From Bugula neritina (Eukaryota; Bryozoa; Gymnolaemata; Cheilostomatida; Bugulidae), in the NCBI GenBank assembly GCA_964035545.1, contig OZ037768.1, positions 3,215,501-3,279,500 of the forward strand: DNA of 64,000 nt, given 5' to 3'. A program made the translations under genes and the position numbers. Position 1 is the first letter of the stretch. Each line of letters opens with the position of its first letter. A model generated the notes under the pieces. That model did not search any database. It was not told the DNA's origin and saw only the letters and a list, made by a program, of their open reading frames with translations. This document shows positions 26,133 to 38,500 of this stretch, in pieces.

Positions 26133-28470
26133 CTTTAGATTTCCTCTCTTTTCAATCAAGGGATGAGACTTTGAATTTGCTTGTGAAATTTAGCTGTTCT
26201 TCAAAAGAAATGAATAAAAGCCTATCAGAAGACAGGCTGGTGTAGGTATCAGTGTAAGTTACCAAGTGTACTGGAAAAGTAAATAATACAGAACTCAGTC
26301 ACGGAGTTCTTTGCTGATTTTTGATGCCACTTTGCACTAAGATTTTGACCTCAGAAGAAGTGCTGTTGACCTATCAATGTGCACGTGACAGCTGTACTTG
26401 GATATCAGACACTGATTCATTCTCAAAATATAAATTCATGTTTGTTTAACCACCTCACAGCTGCAGGTGTGTTAAAACCTTCATTAAGTTACAAAAAAAC
26501 AGTTTTTTAACTGTTGCCTGAGGTTGAAAAATGATAATCAAAACAATCTTTTATTTTGCCAATTTTGCTTCAGCCACAAGTTTTAGTAGAAATTAATTTA
26601 AAGGTGTGATTTTCAGTCATTTTCACTCAATTATAACTTTTGGGGATACATTTTGTTTTCAAAGGCATCAAATAGTGATTAATCGAGTCATATTTCACTA
26701 TTATAGAAAATGATTTTCCGATTCAATACAATTTCAATTAGTTTCAGAGAAATTAACTGAAACTGGGCGCTTTTTAAGTGAAGGTTATAAAATGCATGCC
26801 TTAGAACTACGCTATGGTATTTCTCAACTGGTAATTTAAAGTTTTTCCATTGAGAAATTGACCAGCATAGTAAAGATTAGATAAGAAACTATGTTCAACA
26901 TATCACATAAAGTAAATATTTTCTAAACTTTATCTCTTACATGTATTATATACGAGATATGTGTATTGTGACATGACAGGAAGTGTATTTGCATTACATC
27001 TTGTCGATATAGAGAATAAGGCATTTTAGGCATGGCCATTTTGCTTGTAAAAGTTTAAACATTATAAAAGCATGATATCATTTAATATATATTTAGGCTA
27101 CTATATGTAGTAGTTTGAAAATGTTGGTTTTTTTATTAGAAGCCTAAAGATACAAAATGACTCATTTGTAATGTAAATGTCAGAGATTGGTATGTGTTGG
27201 TGAAAACTGGACAAATCTATTGATTGATCTGAGGTTGCTAACATTTCAAAGGCATGTTTTCAGATGTTTTCCTGGTTAAATTTGGGTCAAACTTTCTCTA
27301 TTAATTATTTAATCAGAAATTGATTAACTGACAGAAATGATTGAATTTCCACCTACATAAATGCATTTTTAGCAACATAATATAATATAGCTATTTCATC
27401 TTGTCTGGTGGAACACCTGCATTCATAGTTTAATGGTATTTCAGCATACCAGTGACTTGCATTGCGTAATACCAAACATGAAGGTCAAATAAAGTTGACA
27501 TCTTTTTATCTCCTGCTAATAACTAGTGCCATTTGAGCCATAAACAATAATATCACGGTTTTCTTTAAATCAAAAGAAATTCTTGCAATCATTCTTCATT
27601 CAATGTAAAAACGCTTTTAGCTATCAAATTCAATATTCACACACTTTCTGACACACCACAAACACAGATAGGTGTGCATCTATTATCATAAATAATCTCA
27701 ATGAATAAATATTTTATGACCAATGGGTTATGAACGAACGGAACATACATTTCTTTCACACACTGCAGACCTAGCAACAACTTAAGTTACTTAAACTGTA
27801 GCAAACTGTTAAGATTCCTGTGAGTGATGAGTCATGATTTTAAGGTCTCACATGCCTATAAAAACTCTGTTTGGTATAGAGATGTAAATTTTTGCTTAGT
27901 TTGAGTTAATTATAGCTTTTGGTTTGTTTTTCAAGTTTGGGACGAAATTTTTAATAAAGTAAGACAATTTTTCATTCTACAGAAGTACGGCTATTAAAAA
28001 CCTGCAGTTTTGTGCTCACTTAACAAAATTAGAACTAGTTCAAAACATGAGCACCTATTTGCTATATTATTATATCTACTGTAACAATACTTGGAAAGAT
28101 GAGAAAATCATTTCTTAATAGCTTACCTTTTACTTTTGTTAAATATTGTGAGTCAGCTCCAAAATGCAGTGAAGAAGTATTTATCTTTAATGCTTGTTTT
28201 TAGGAAGTCTAAAAGCACTGAATTGTCAAAGTGTTGTATGTCATTTATATACGGCTGTAATGTACACATAATAAGCAAAAATTATGCAAATGCCAAGTAA
28301 CTATTCTATTCTCAAGGTTCAATTTATCACACCAATGTCCGAAGACAGCCTATAGTTAACTCGTGATAAGCTGACTACTGTAATAATCCAATAACAACAC
28401 ACCTCTGTAGTACGAATCTCATGTTCCACCAATAACTATGCTGGACTATATAAATGTCAACTCATACAAG
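26133..28470. other. Intergenic region upstream of APCDD1-like gene, no gene found
   Basis: AT-rich DNA upstream of the minus-strand APCDD1-like gene. It should hold that gene's promoter, but I recognise no defined element, RNA gene or conserved coding sequence. Confidence 0.5.
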
Positions 28471-28863
28471 GTTCTCCCTAGATTAAAATATGGGCACTAA
28501 AATAAAATATTTTAACTAGCAAATTTAATATGTAATGATTATATAACTTTTACTTACTACATTATTGAAAAACTATCAAAAATTTTATTCACTTACAAAT
28601 AAAATATTAATCTCAAATTTTTTATTTGTGAGTTGAATTTAAAAAAGGCTACTTAATTCAAAAACACAACATCTTTTTAACAGACACGCATAATAACTGC
28701 TAAAATATAAGTAGCGTTACTCTTTTAGTTACAACTGGTCAACTTTTGTCAATATTACAAAAATTCGCATAAGATATACACAAAGATACGGCGTGTCCGG
28801 TGCGTTATGAGATACCATGGCTATTTACACACCAATTTCATTCATAATTAATCTAGGGAGAAC
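28471..28863. mobile_element. Possible MITE-like interval with 15-bp terminal inverted repeats
   Basis: GTTCTCCCTAGATTA at 28471-28485 is perfectly inverted at 28849-28863, bounding 393 bp of non-coding DNA. A perfect 15-bp inverted pair this close is unlikely by chance, and the sizes fit a non-autonomous DNA transposon. I could not find a convincing target-site duplication next to the ends, and complementarity stops after 15 bp, so this remains a candidate. Confidence 0.35.
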
Positions 28864-29764
28864 ACTCAACGGGCCGCTAGCTAGAAGTGATAATGAAGCT
28901 AATTATCAAGACTGGCGTGTATACATAAACATCCCTGTAAATAATTTTAATCAAAGTGTCAGTTTTCAGGCAGCCATTTATTATGCGTTTCTGTTTAATT
29001 TTGTAACATTAGATAACCAGTCTCTAAAACGTCTGTGGGCTTGTGTTGGGAGAAACTCGTTAACATTTGTAGCCCATTGTATTCATATAGTGGACACAGC
29101 TATGTACAATACAAAGACATTCTTAGCCTGATTAAATACTTCCAACTTATATTATATTTATTTGTTTGCAGGTTCAAACTTACTATTTAGAAAAAACAAA
29201 ACTTCATTCTTGATTCCATCAATTCCAGAAATCAATTCCATGTATAAATGAAAATATATTCTTATAATATTTATTAGTCAAACTCTAAAATAGTCAAAAA
29301 TATCTAATCAACAGCATAAACCCATAATTCTATTTAAGATGGATAAAAGTTGAATCAGAATGTACAACTACAATGTAAGTAAGACTAGTACAGTAAAAGA
29401 GCAGAAAGTCACAAGATAGTCAAGGTATAATATGAGTCCCTCATCTAGTCTATGTCCTCCAACCAGGTTGTCAAGTGCTCCCAGTTCAGGATTTATCAGT
29501 TACCTATTGCTTGAAAAAATATAACAGTAGATAAAAAATATATCTATGTTTAAAATATGGATGTGTTCCAATAAAATGAGAACAGGTTATATTGGGACTA
29601 AACTCTCTAAACATGTGCTAGCTTAATTTCACTCCTCTATTAAATGCAAATAGTGTGATACTACTAATACAATCCAGAATATTTCAGTTACTCCCAAATT
29701 TAATAAGCTTGATTGGGTGAGACTTTATGAACTAAATAGAATATACCATATAATATAAATTAAA
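28864..29764. other. Intergenic DNA, no supported gene
   Basis: Contains most of an isolated 104-codon open frame (28817-29131, plus) that starts inside the right inverted repeat of the preceding candidate element. It resembles no family I know and has no adjacent exon-like sequence, so I do not call it a gene. The rest is AT-rich. Confidence 0.5.
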
Positions 29765-29900
29765 GGGAGGAGCCGTGGTCTAGGGGTTAGAGTGTTTGCT
29801 TAGTAAACACAAAGTCATGGGTTCAAACCGACAAAGGTGATGTTAGGAAGAGCATCCAGTCATAATTGCTCCTGTGCCTCATCTTAATAAGTTCTTATAG
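29765..29900 (+). mobile_element. tRNA-derived SINE-like copy
   Basis: The head carries both internal RNA polymerase III promoter boxes of a tRNA: an A box, TGGTCTAGGGGTTAG, at 29776-29790 and a B box, GGGTTCAAACC, ending at 29829. Between them TGTTT and AAACA can form an anticodon stem with the loop GCTTAGT. The acceptor stem does not close, and the universal U33 of the loop is C, so it is not a working tRNA. The sequence continues past the tRNA part (AGGAAGAGCATCCAGTC), as expected for a SINE body. The right end is not defined. Confidence 0.6.
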
Positions 29901-31130
29901 CCTGATTTAGCAAAAACTCTCTCCACCAGGGGTTTCTCACAGGGATGGTGACTATATAATTTGATGATTATATAATATAAATTATGTGAGTGGTTCATTA
30001 CATGTGAAAGGAGAAGATAACTCTTCCATAAACAGATAATATAATAAAATGGCATTTTCAGCAATATGTTCTATAGAGATAGAAAACTTTAGATGGTTTG
30101 TTCATAGCATTTGATTGCAATACACTCTTATATTTGACATATAGCTCATCTTTTACTCATTATTTGAACTGCAGCAACAGTTATCTCACCCTAAATTTGA
30201 AAAAATAGCAAACTGAGTTATAACTATATGAAACTACTAATTTTTTTTACATCTTGCAGTTTATGGTTATGTAGAATTTTACAACATTAACCTGCAGTGA
30301 AATCTTACCATTACTTGCAGATGAACATGGTGCTTTCAAATTCTGTAGTGCAATAAAATTTATCTAAAAAAATTTTACTCATTTGTACAATATGTAACAT
30401 AATTATAATATATCATGTAAAGCTGTTTATGGGTTTATAGCAATGGTATTAGCCTATTGCCAAATTAAAGTTCAGCTGACACACTGAATTTGAAGGAAGA
30501 TCTTGCACAAGCAGGAAGACAGGCCCTAATTTTGTGCAGCTCTCATGTAGTCAACATGCTGCATGAGCAAACTCATGGAGAATATCTGCAAAAAGATTGC
30601 AAAGTGTGTGATAAGACTTCTACTTTGTGAAGATATATCTACATTATCTAATTACATGTATATATAATAGTATTATAAAACTTGAAGTTATATAGTTATA
30701 TCTCCCAGATATTCTGCATATTTTTATATTGATGTAAGCTAGATATAATAGTTGGCGTAGTGTGGTTGTTGTATTGCTTATAGTACACACTAAACTTTGC
30801 TCATTATTAACCACTAAATAAATTTAATTTTAGGCTGTATAAAATGGAAGCATCATTGTCTAGCTGCAAAAACGAAAAACTAGACTTGAGATTTGACCAA
30901 TAAACAGTAAGTATTGTACTTTCTAGCCAGTTATAGGCAAGATATTTTTTAACGTTATCGGTTTCGTGAATTGCTCTTAGGCTACGCTTTTTCACGTGTT
31001 GGCTTTCTATGTTCAAGTAAACTAAAACTGTGAGTCTCAGTCTGAATGATTTTATCACATTCACTTTGACTTTACTTTCAGTTTCATGCGAAAAATAAGG
31101 TTAATTTTAATTTTTGTTAAGAGCTTATCT
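29901..31130. other. Intergenic AT-rich DNA, no gene found
   Basis: No conserved coding potential on either strand. Short open frames here show no family motif. The tail of the preceding SINE-like copy may extend into the first part. Confidence 0.5.
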
Positions 31131-32140
31131 GGTTGGTAATATTAAATTTGATCCCTAATTTCCAAACTATCACTATGGTATTACTATTAGTATTAGTATT
31201 ACTATTAGTATTAGTATTACTATTACTTATTACTATTAGTATTAGATTTACTTTTAGTAATACTAATAGTAATAGTTATAGTATTACTATTAGTATTAAT
31301 ATTACTATTACTATTACTATTAGTATTACTATTACTGTTAAGTATTAAGTATTACTATTAGTATTAGTATTAGATTTTGTTTATCTTTAAGTTTATCTTA
31401 AAGTTAATCTTGATTTTAAACTTAAAGTTAAAGTTAATACTTTAACTTTAAGTTTAACTGTTTAGGTCTAGGTCTAGGTCTAGGTAACTCAAGAACCTTT
31501 AGATCCCGATGCCGGGCAAAAGAAGGTCGTCATATCGTAAAAAAGACTTGAATTTAAAGTTAAACTTTAAAGTTAATAGTAATGTAAATATTATTTATAT
31601 TAAAGTTCAAGTTAAACTTACATAGAAAATTAGTTTGATGAAAATTCACTCTCAAGAGGCTTGCTGAGGCTGCTGTTAAAGAGTTTTACTCTTACTCTTA
31701 GTCTGAGTCTTGGACTTGGGTTGAAAAAAGTCCAGCTCACTTTAACGTTAAGTTTTAGTTTAGCTCTAAAGTCTAAAAGTTGAATATGACATTTTTTTTA
31801 CAAAAACCAATAGTATTAGTTGTAATACCAATACTAATAGTAGTACTAATTGACAACTGTAAATAACAATCATGGCAATAATTTCAATGATATGATAATC
31901 ATTACATTTACTCATACTGATAGTGATACTGATTACTCTTAATGTTACAGTTACACTTACTCATAGGACATAGTTATTAGTTATCAAATTCAATGATAAT
32001 GATTATCACATTTACTGGCTGTCACTACGACCAAATCCAAGTCAACTGTAAATACTAATAGCGATTGTAGATCTATTATGTAGATTATTATGAGTATGAT
32101 TATCTTAAATATTAATATTGGTACGTAATAGTTATAGAGC
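31131..32140. repeat. Cryptically simple DNA block upstream of NOM1
   Basis: From 31170 to 31370 the sequence is built of interleaved ATTACTATTAGTATTAGT-like hexamers and their inversions. From about 31385 to 31450 and 31550 to 31620 it shifts to AAAGTTAA/TTAACTTT-like motifs, then to ACTCTTAGTCTGAGTCT-like runs and ATGATAATCATT. The motifs have no fixed register. The same set recurs at 160-780 and 49860-51420. Confidence 0.7.
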
Positions 32141-32521
32141 GAGTATCATTGTAATTATAATTGTTCCTTATGATACAAGTTCAAAAATCAAATGATCTAA
32201 AGGAAAAATATTGAACCAACTTCTACCGCAGTACGATCCAAAGAGTACTGTACAGTATATTTCAATTCAATTGCTATGGTGAAGCGTTGTTTTGTATGTG
32301 CAACGTATGGGTAGGCTCAGTCGGTTCTTTGCAAACAAGCTTTAACAGTTCAAAAGTCGGTGCATTCTCATCAAATAACTTTGGTGTGAGTTTATCATAA
32401 ATATGTGCTTGGTAAATTTTTCAGGTTCATCATTTGGTCTTAGTGTTGGTTTAATTGAAAATGTGTCAATAAATTTTATGAGTTTGTATTTATAGTTAAG
32501 GTTTTTTTTAGCGAAGTTGAC

Positions 32522-35500
32522 ATGAAAATGGATACCAGAAAGCTAGCAGGTAATAAAAGGCCACCAGAAGATAACATAGCTGCTCCAGCTAGTAAGCGAA
32601 AAAATGAAAATGAGAGCACAATTTTCAGACCAAAAGGCAAACTTGAAAAAGTTAAAGATTTGCTGCCTATTGGTATGAACATTTCAAGAAAAGCGCTTCG
32701 GAAGGAAATGAGGCAGATTAAGAAGGCTAGACGTCACGCTCATTATACTAGACAGACTGTGAGTTGTAGTGCATTGAGTTTTGTTACGATATTTGATGTT
32801 TCAGTGTTATTAATATTGGCTACTTTTATTGTAATCAGATGCCGACACTACAAAGCAAGTTGACGAAGCAGTATGATGAACAGTTGGCCAAACAGGAAGC
32901 TGCCAAACTGGCTCGAGAAAAGCTAGAAAAGAAAAGACAAAAGAATGCTGCTAAGCGTCTTGCTAGAGAGGTTTGTTTTAAATGTTTTCAACATTTTTCT
33001 GAGTCGCTTACATTTTCTTACGATATCTTACCTGGGAGTTGTATAGGTTCTTTCATCAGTTGAAAGGAAATAAATTCAATGTTTATTGGAATTATTGTTT
33101 TTTGTACTCAAGCATTTCATTTAGACCTTATTTTTATACTGTTAGGAATCTGGTTAGCAAGAAAGTGTTGCATAGAAACATGATTTTGAAAATTGAAATT
33201 TATGCCTAATCTGTTAGACTGGCAAGTTTAAAGTAATTCAAGTTGGTGTGTTTTGATAGTTGTAATATAAATAAAATTATTCTGTAAGTTTTTCAGACAG
33301 AGCTGTTATTTAAAAGGTGTTCTTTTGTAAAGTTATTGTAAAATTTGTTTGCAATGAGTGACGGCCAATTATTTTATATTTTAGTTAGTAAAATCAAACC
33401 CTAATGTCTGAAACGAAGTGTAATAAATTAGAAAATGTAACCGATTTTAACCATTTATGCCTTTTATGTACTATCAACAGATTGTGTTTTAATTGGATTT
33501 ATGCTCGCTATACTTGATGGAAATGCTGCTATTTTTGTTGAAATTTTCTAGATGTCTTTGTTCATTGTGAATTTCACTAGGAGCGGAAAAAAGCATATGA
33601 AAAAGCAGAGAAGCTTCGCATAGAAAAGGAGGAAGAGGAAAGGAGAATAGTGTTTGAGGAAAACCGAGAAATCAAAGAGCTGGAAAAGCAACTCCATATG
33701 AACAAGAGAAAGAGCAAATCATTGCCCAAGAAGTTTGTAGAGGAAGGCCTGGATTGTATCTTTTATTTTTCAATATTGAAGTATAACACCAAATGCTGGA
33801 ATTATGTAGTTATGCGATTTAGAGAGCAATTTCAATGGCACTTCATCTAATGACCTGTTGTATTAATGAACTATATGAACTGCCATCATGCTCTACTATT
33901 TAAAATTGAGTGGAGAAAGCATTATTTTACCTCTAAAGGATTTTTAATAGCTAAGATGGCTGAGTAGTCGAATAAATATTGTAATAGTGTTGTTTAGGCG
34001 TTTATTTATGATTTTATTTCAAGCACATTAAACTATCTTAACATAGAACTAGATATTCTTGATGCCATTGATCCGGAAAAGGTTAACGAGACTCTAGGAA
34101 AGGATGACGAGCAGCATGTCTGGACTGCTGCTGATTCAGGTGATGAAGATGGTGAGAATCTATCAGATATAGAAGAGGTATCTGAAGATGAAATGGGCTC
34201 GGGTGATGAGGAATCAGATTATGAGGATATAGAATCAGGTGATGAGGATATAGAATCAGGTGATGAGGATATAGGATCAGGTGATGAGGATATGGAATCA
34301 GGTGCTGAGGATGTAGGATCAGGTGATGAAGATGTAGAATCAGGTGATGAGGATGTAGGATCAGGTGATGAGGATATGGAATCAGGTGCTGAGGATGTAG
34401 AATCAGGTGATGAAATGGAATCAGATGAAGGTCAGCTATTATCTGGTAATGACGAGATCGCATCAGATGACGAGCAGAGTGAATTAGATGGAAGTGAAAT
34501 GGTGTCTGATGCCAATAATGAAAGCTGTGGTTCTGAGGGTAAGATAAGTAGCAACTCAGTTTCGTTGCTTTCTAAATATGTGGCATTGTAGTGTACATTT
34601 TACTTGATTTCTATATCTACACTGATTATACGTAGCATATTGTGTACTCAGAATTAGTCTATCATTGCCTAATGTCTGTTCATAGTAGATTCTGATGGTG
34701 AAGATACAAACCTGGAAGCCAAGGATGGACAGGTAAGTCTTTATTATCTTACTTTGGTTTATGCGACTTCTGGAAATATAGATTAACTCTCAAACCATTT
34801 TCCTTTCAACTATTGACCGTAATGTTCTGACACATAGCTTGTAGGCTATTTCTTTAAGGTGAGTGCAGAACTGCAGTTTTTCAATAGCCAGAGTTCTAAA
34901 GTATATTTGTGGCATGATAAGTCGTCTGCCTATGATATAAAGTAAACACACTCCAAACCCAAACACCAAATAAAATATTAATAACCCAAGCTAAGTGAAA
35001 ATTTACTATATGTTTTCATTAACAGACATTTCTGTCTGCAGATAACAACTCTTTTTGTCTCTGTGTTGATTTTCTTGGAAATAGGGTTATTATTCTACGC
35101 TGCAGTTTTCAATCTTTCTCAGTTATGCTCGTGTGTAATGAAATTAATTAATTATAATTAAAATTTAGATTAGTGATTTGATTTTATTCAAATAATCAAT
35201 AGTGTTTAATCTTTCTTTACCTGTTTGCTTTTAGAACTCGTTGAAAGAAGACATCTATGGTAGACTGAGAGACTCATCTGGCAATGTGGTTACGGGCGGT
35301 ACATATGTGCCACCCGCTCGCAGAAGGGAACTACTGGAAGGAGCTGATGAGTCCACGGCTAGACAGCTGAGACTTGATAAACTGAAGAAGCAACTGAAAG
35401 GACAGCTGAATAGGTTTACATTGAGTGTTATTCCATGAGGCACGCAGTTCTAACTTGTGTTTATGTCTAATAGGTGTATTCTATTCTGCCAACTCATTAC

Positions 35501-38500
35501 ATGTGTATGGTTGTAGACTGAGTGAGCACAATATGGTGTCTATATCCAAGTACGTGGAGACGCTGTACCGGGAGAACAGCCGAGCCGACATGAACACCTG
35601 TCTGCAACACCTGGTTGTAGAGTCTGCTCTCACAGATATCATGACACCAGAGAGACTCTCCATGGAACTGGCCATGCTTATCGCTCTTCTACACAACAAC
35701 ATTGGCACTGAGATAGGTTGGCCATACTCTGACTATATAATACGCATTATATAAGCTCCACTGGTACTTTAGACACTCTACTTTGTTGTTTTGTGTGCAT
35801 TTAGGGGCCACGTTCCTGGAAGTCCTTTCCGAGATGTTCAACTCGCTTCACTCTAAGGCTAATGAGGATAACTCCAAAAAAATTCATAATGTTACAAGTT
35901 TTCTCTGCCACCTTTACAGCTTTCAGGTAAATTTTGACTAATTATATCTGCCTGTGCAGGTAAAAACTTAAATTATAAATGTTGTTGCCAACCACAATAC
36001 TATCTAGTCGATTGAATGAAATCTTTTATTTTGGTATCAATTCTCCGTCACTGTTGCATCATCTATAAACAATTTTGATTTTTTAATCAAACAAATAGTT
36101 GTTAGAAAGTTTCTTATGGGGTGCCATTGCTCTCTCTCTATAATATGATTGGGTAGACCGCTGTAACGCTGTAACGCTGTGGCTATGCACTCTGTTTTCT
36201 TCAATTTAGTCCTGCAATTAACTCTGCATGATTTCTATAGGTGACCCACTCCGTGCTTATAGTTGACATGATGAATGAACTAATAGATTCGTTCCGAGAT
36301 GTTGACATTGAGCTAATACTGATCATGCTCAGAAGTAAGTCTAGTGTGATGTCATTGTGAAATTACTTGCTCTGTGTAATAAATAAACTTGTCTGAAACA
36401 ATCTCATTGGTCAAGTCTGTAATTGTTTAAATTTGTTGCAGGCGTTGGATTTACATTGAAAAAAGAGGATTCGGGAGCCCTTAAAGAACTGATATTCAAG
36501 ACTCAGAAAAAAGCTAATGATGCCGATATTGATAGTTACACTGATAAGTATGTGATTGTGATATGGAAGTAATAAGGAGCGTTTATAGACAGTATCTCAC
36601 TGTATTATAGACAGTATCTCACTGTATTATAGACAGTATCTCACTGTATTATAGACAGTATCTCACTGTGTTATAGACAGTATCTCACTGTGTTATAGAC
36701 AGTGTATCACTATATCTCACACACATATCTATATTTATCATCTCTCGCTTAATTTCTCACCCTCTGTTATTATTTAGAATCAAATGTTTTTGCTGGCTGA
36801 AAGTTTCATCTTCAGAGTCATTGAAGTTTTTATAAGCTTAAGAATCTCAAATGAAATGTCTCCTTGTACACATAATTATGATTTATAGGTCACGGGTGAA
36901 GTTTATGTTGGAGGTTGTTCTAGCCATAAAGAATAACAACATAAGAAAGATTCCCAACTATGATACGTCCCACATGGACCACCTGAGGAAACTGCTCAAG
37001 GGTTTCGTAAAAGGTATCAGCGGTTATCTGGTCCGCAGGCCACACCTGCTGAAGCTGTGTGTGCCTGCATGCTGCCGAGCAGCAAAGTTTGGCTTTGATT
37101 TTGTTGTTTTGTAATTCTAAAGACAATTAGTATGATATGAATTGGCGGTCGCAGTCAGATTATATTGTTTAAATATCTCTGTAGTACAACTAACTGCGTT
37201 ATTATACAACTATATTCTAAATATATTTGAAGTGGCATTGTATAATACACTGCATATGAAACATGACTCATAAATATTTATTTCGTGGTGTTTGTAGGTG
37301 GGACTTTGGCAACAGGACAGCTTAGAATTACTTACAGAGATCTTTTAAGTGCAAAAAATAAAGGTAAATGGTGGGTTGTGGGATCAGCATGGGAAGGGTC
37401 ACAAGCCGCCCCCAACTTATCATCTATTAACACGACAGTGTCTCAGTCTAAAGTGTCCAACAAATTCTCTAACAATTTACTGGAATTGGCTCGCAAGCAG
37501 AGAATGAATACAGATACAAGGAGAAATATCTTCTGCACAATGATGTCTGCGGAGGTGAGACTATACTGTGTAACCATGGTAACTGTGATAGCTACTGTAG
37601 CCATAGCAACAGTGTTACTATGGTAGTTGTGCAAGCATGGTAAGTGTGTAGTTATGGTAACAGTGCAACTAAAGTAGCAGTGTAACTATAGTAACTGTGT
37701 AACTAGTAACTGTGCATTAAATGTCCTTTCTTTGTTGACTGATTAGGACATTACTTGCATGTCTGTAGGATTTCATGGATGCTTTTGAGAAGCTATTAAA
37801 GCTGGGACTGAACACGAAACAGGAGAGGGAGATAATCACAGTTGCTGTAGAGTGCTGTGCTAATGAAACGGTGTATAATGCGTACTATACTCACTTGCTT
37901 AATAAGTTTATATCTTATCACAGACGATTTTTGGTAAGTGACACAGTATTTGATGGTAATTGTTTTATGATATGCTTCCACTTCTTGTTTAATAATCTGG
38001 AATCACTAGCCTACAGATTTTCGGCATACAAAAACCAGGAGCGTTTAGACAATAATAGAGAAGAGACCTTTCACCTTTGTTAATTAATGAAGTGTCATTC
38101 TTGAGCTTTCTTAATTCAAGTTATATTTGATTTTATGTGTTATACATGCTTTTGGCTATCATTACTTAAAAAAGTAATTAGCACAAATGTTGTTGCCACT
38201 TGAAAAAAGCAGTGAATATTTTGTTTTATAAAATATATTTATTTCAGAGAAACATTTCTGACCAGTAAAAATTACTAGAGCAATTCTGCAATTTGACCAC
38301 AATCAACCATCTCTTACAATGTCTAGATATGATTTGAGTACAAATTGAAAGAATTTTGTCAACTAAACATCACCAACTGGGAATCCTTTAAAACCAATAT
38401 ATTGGTTACAATGTCTAGATATGATTTGAGTACAAATTGAAAGAATTTTGTCAACTAAACATCACCAACTGGGAATCCTTTAAAACCAATATATTGGTTT

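Noticed and set aside
28817-29131. 104-codon open frame in the large intergenic region
   Set aside because: No recognisable family, no partner exons or splice-linked frame, and it begins inside a candidate inverted-repeat end. Such a length can occur by chance in this window.
29765-29840. Functional tRNA gene
   Set aside because: A and B boxes are present, but the acceptor stem does not pair and the anticodon loop lacks U33.
34083-34463. His/Leu-rich 126-codon frame on the minus strand
   Set aside because: It is the antisense shadow of the NOM1 acidic repeat exon.
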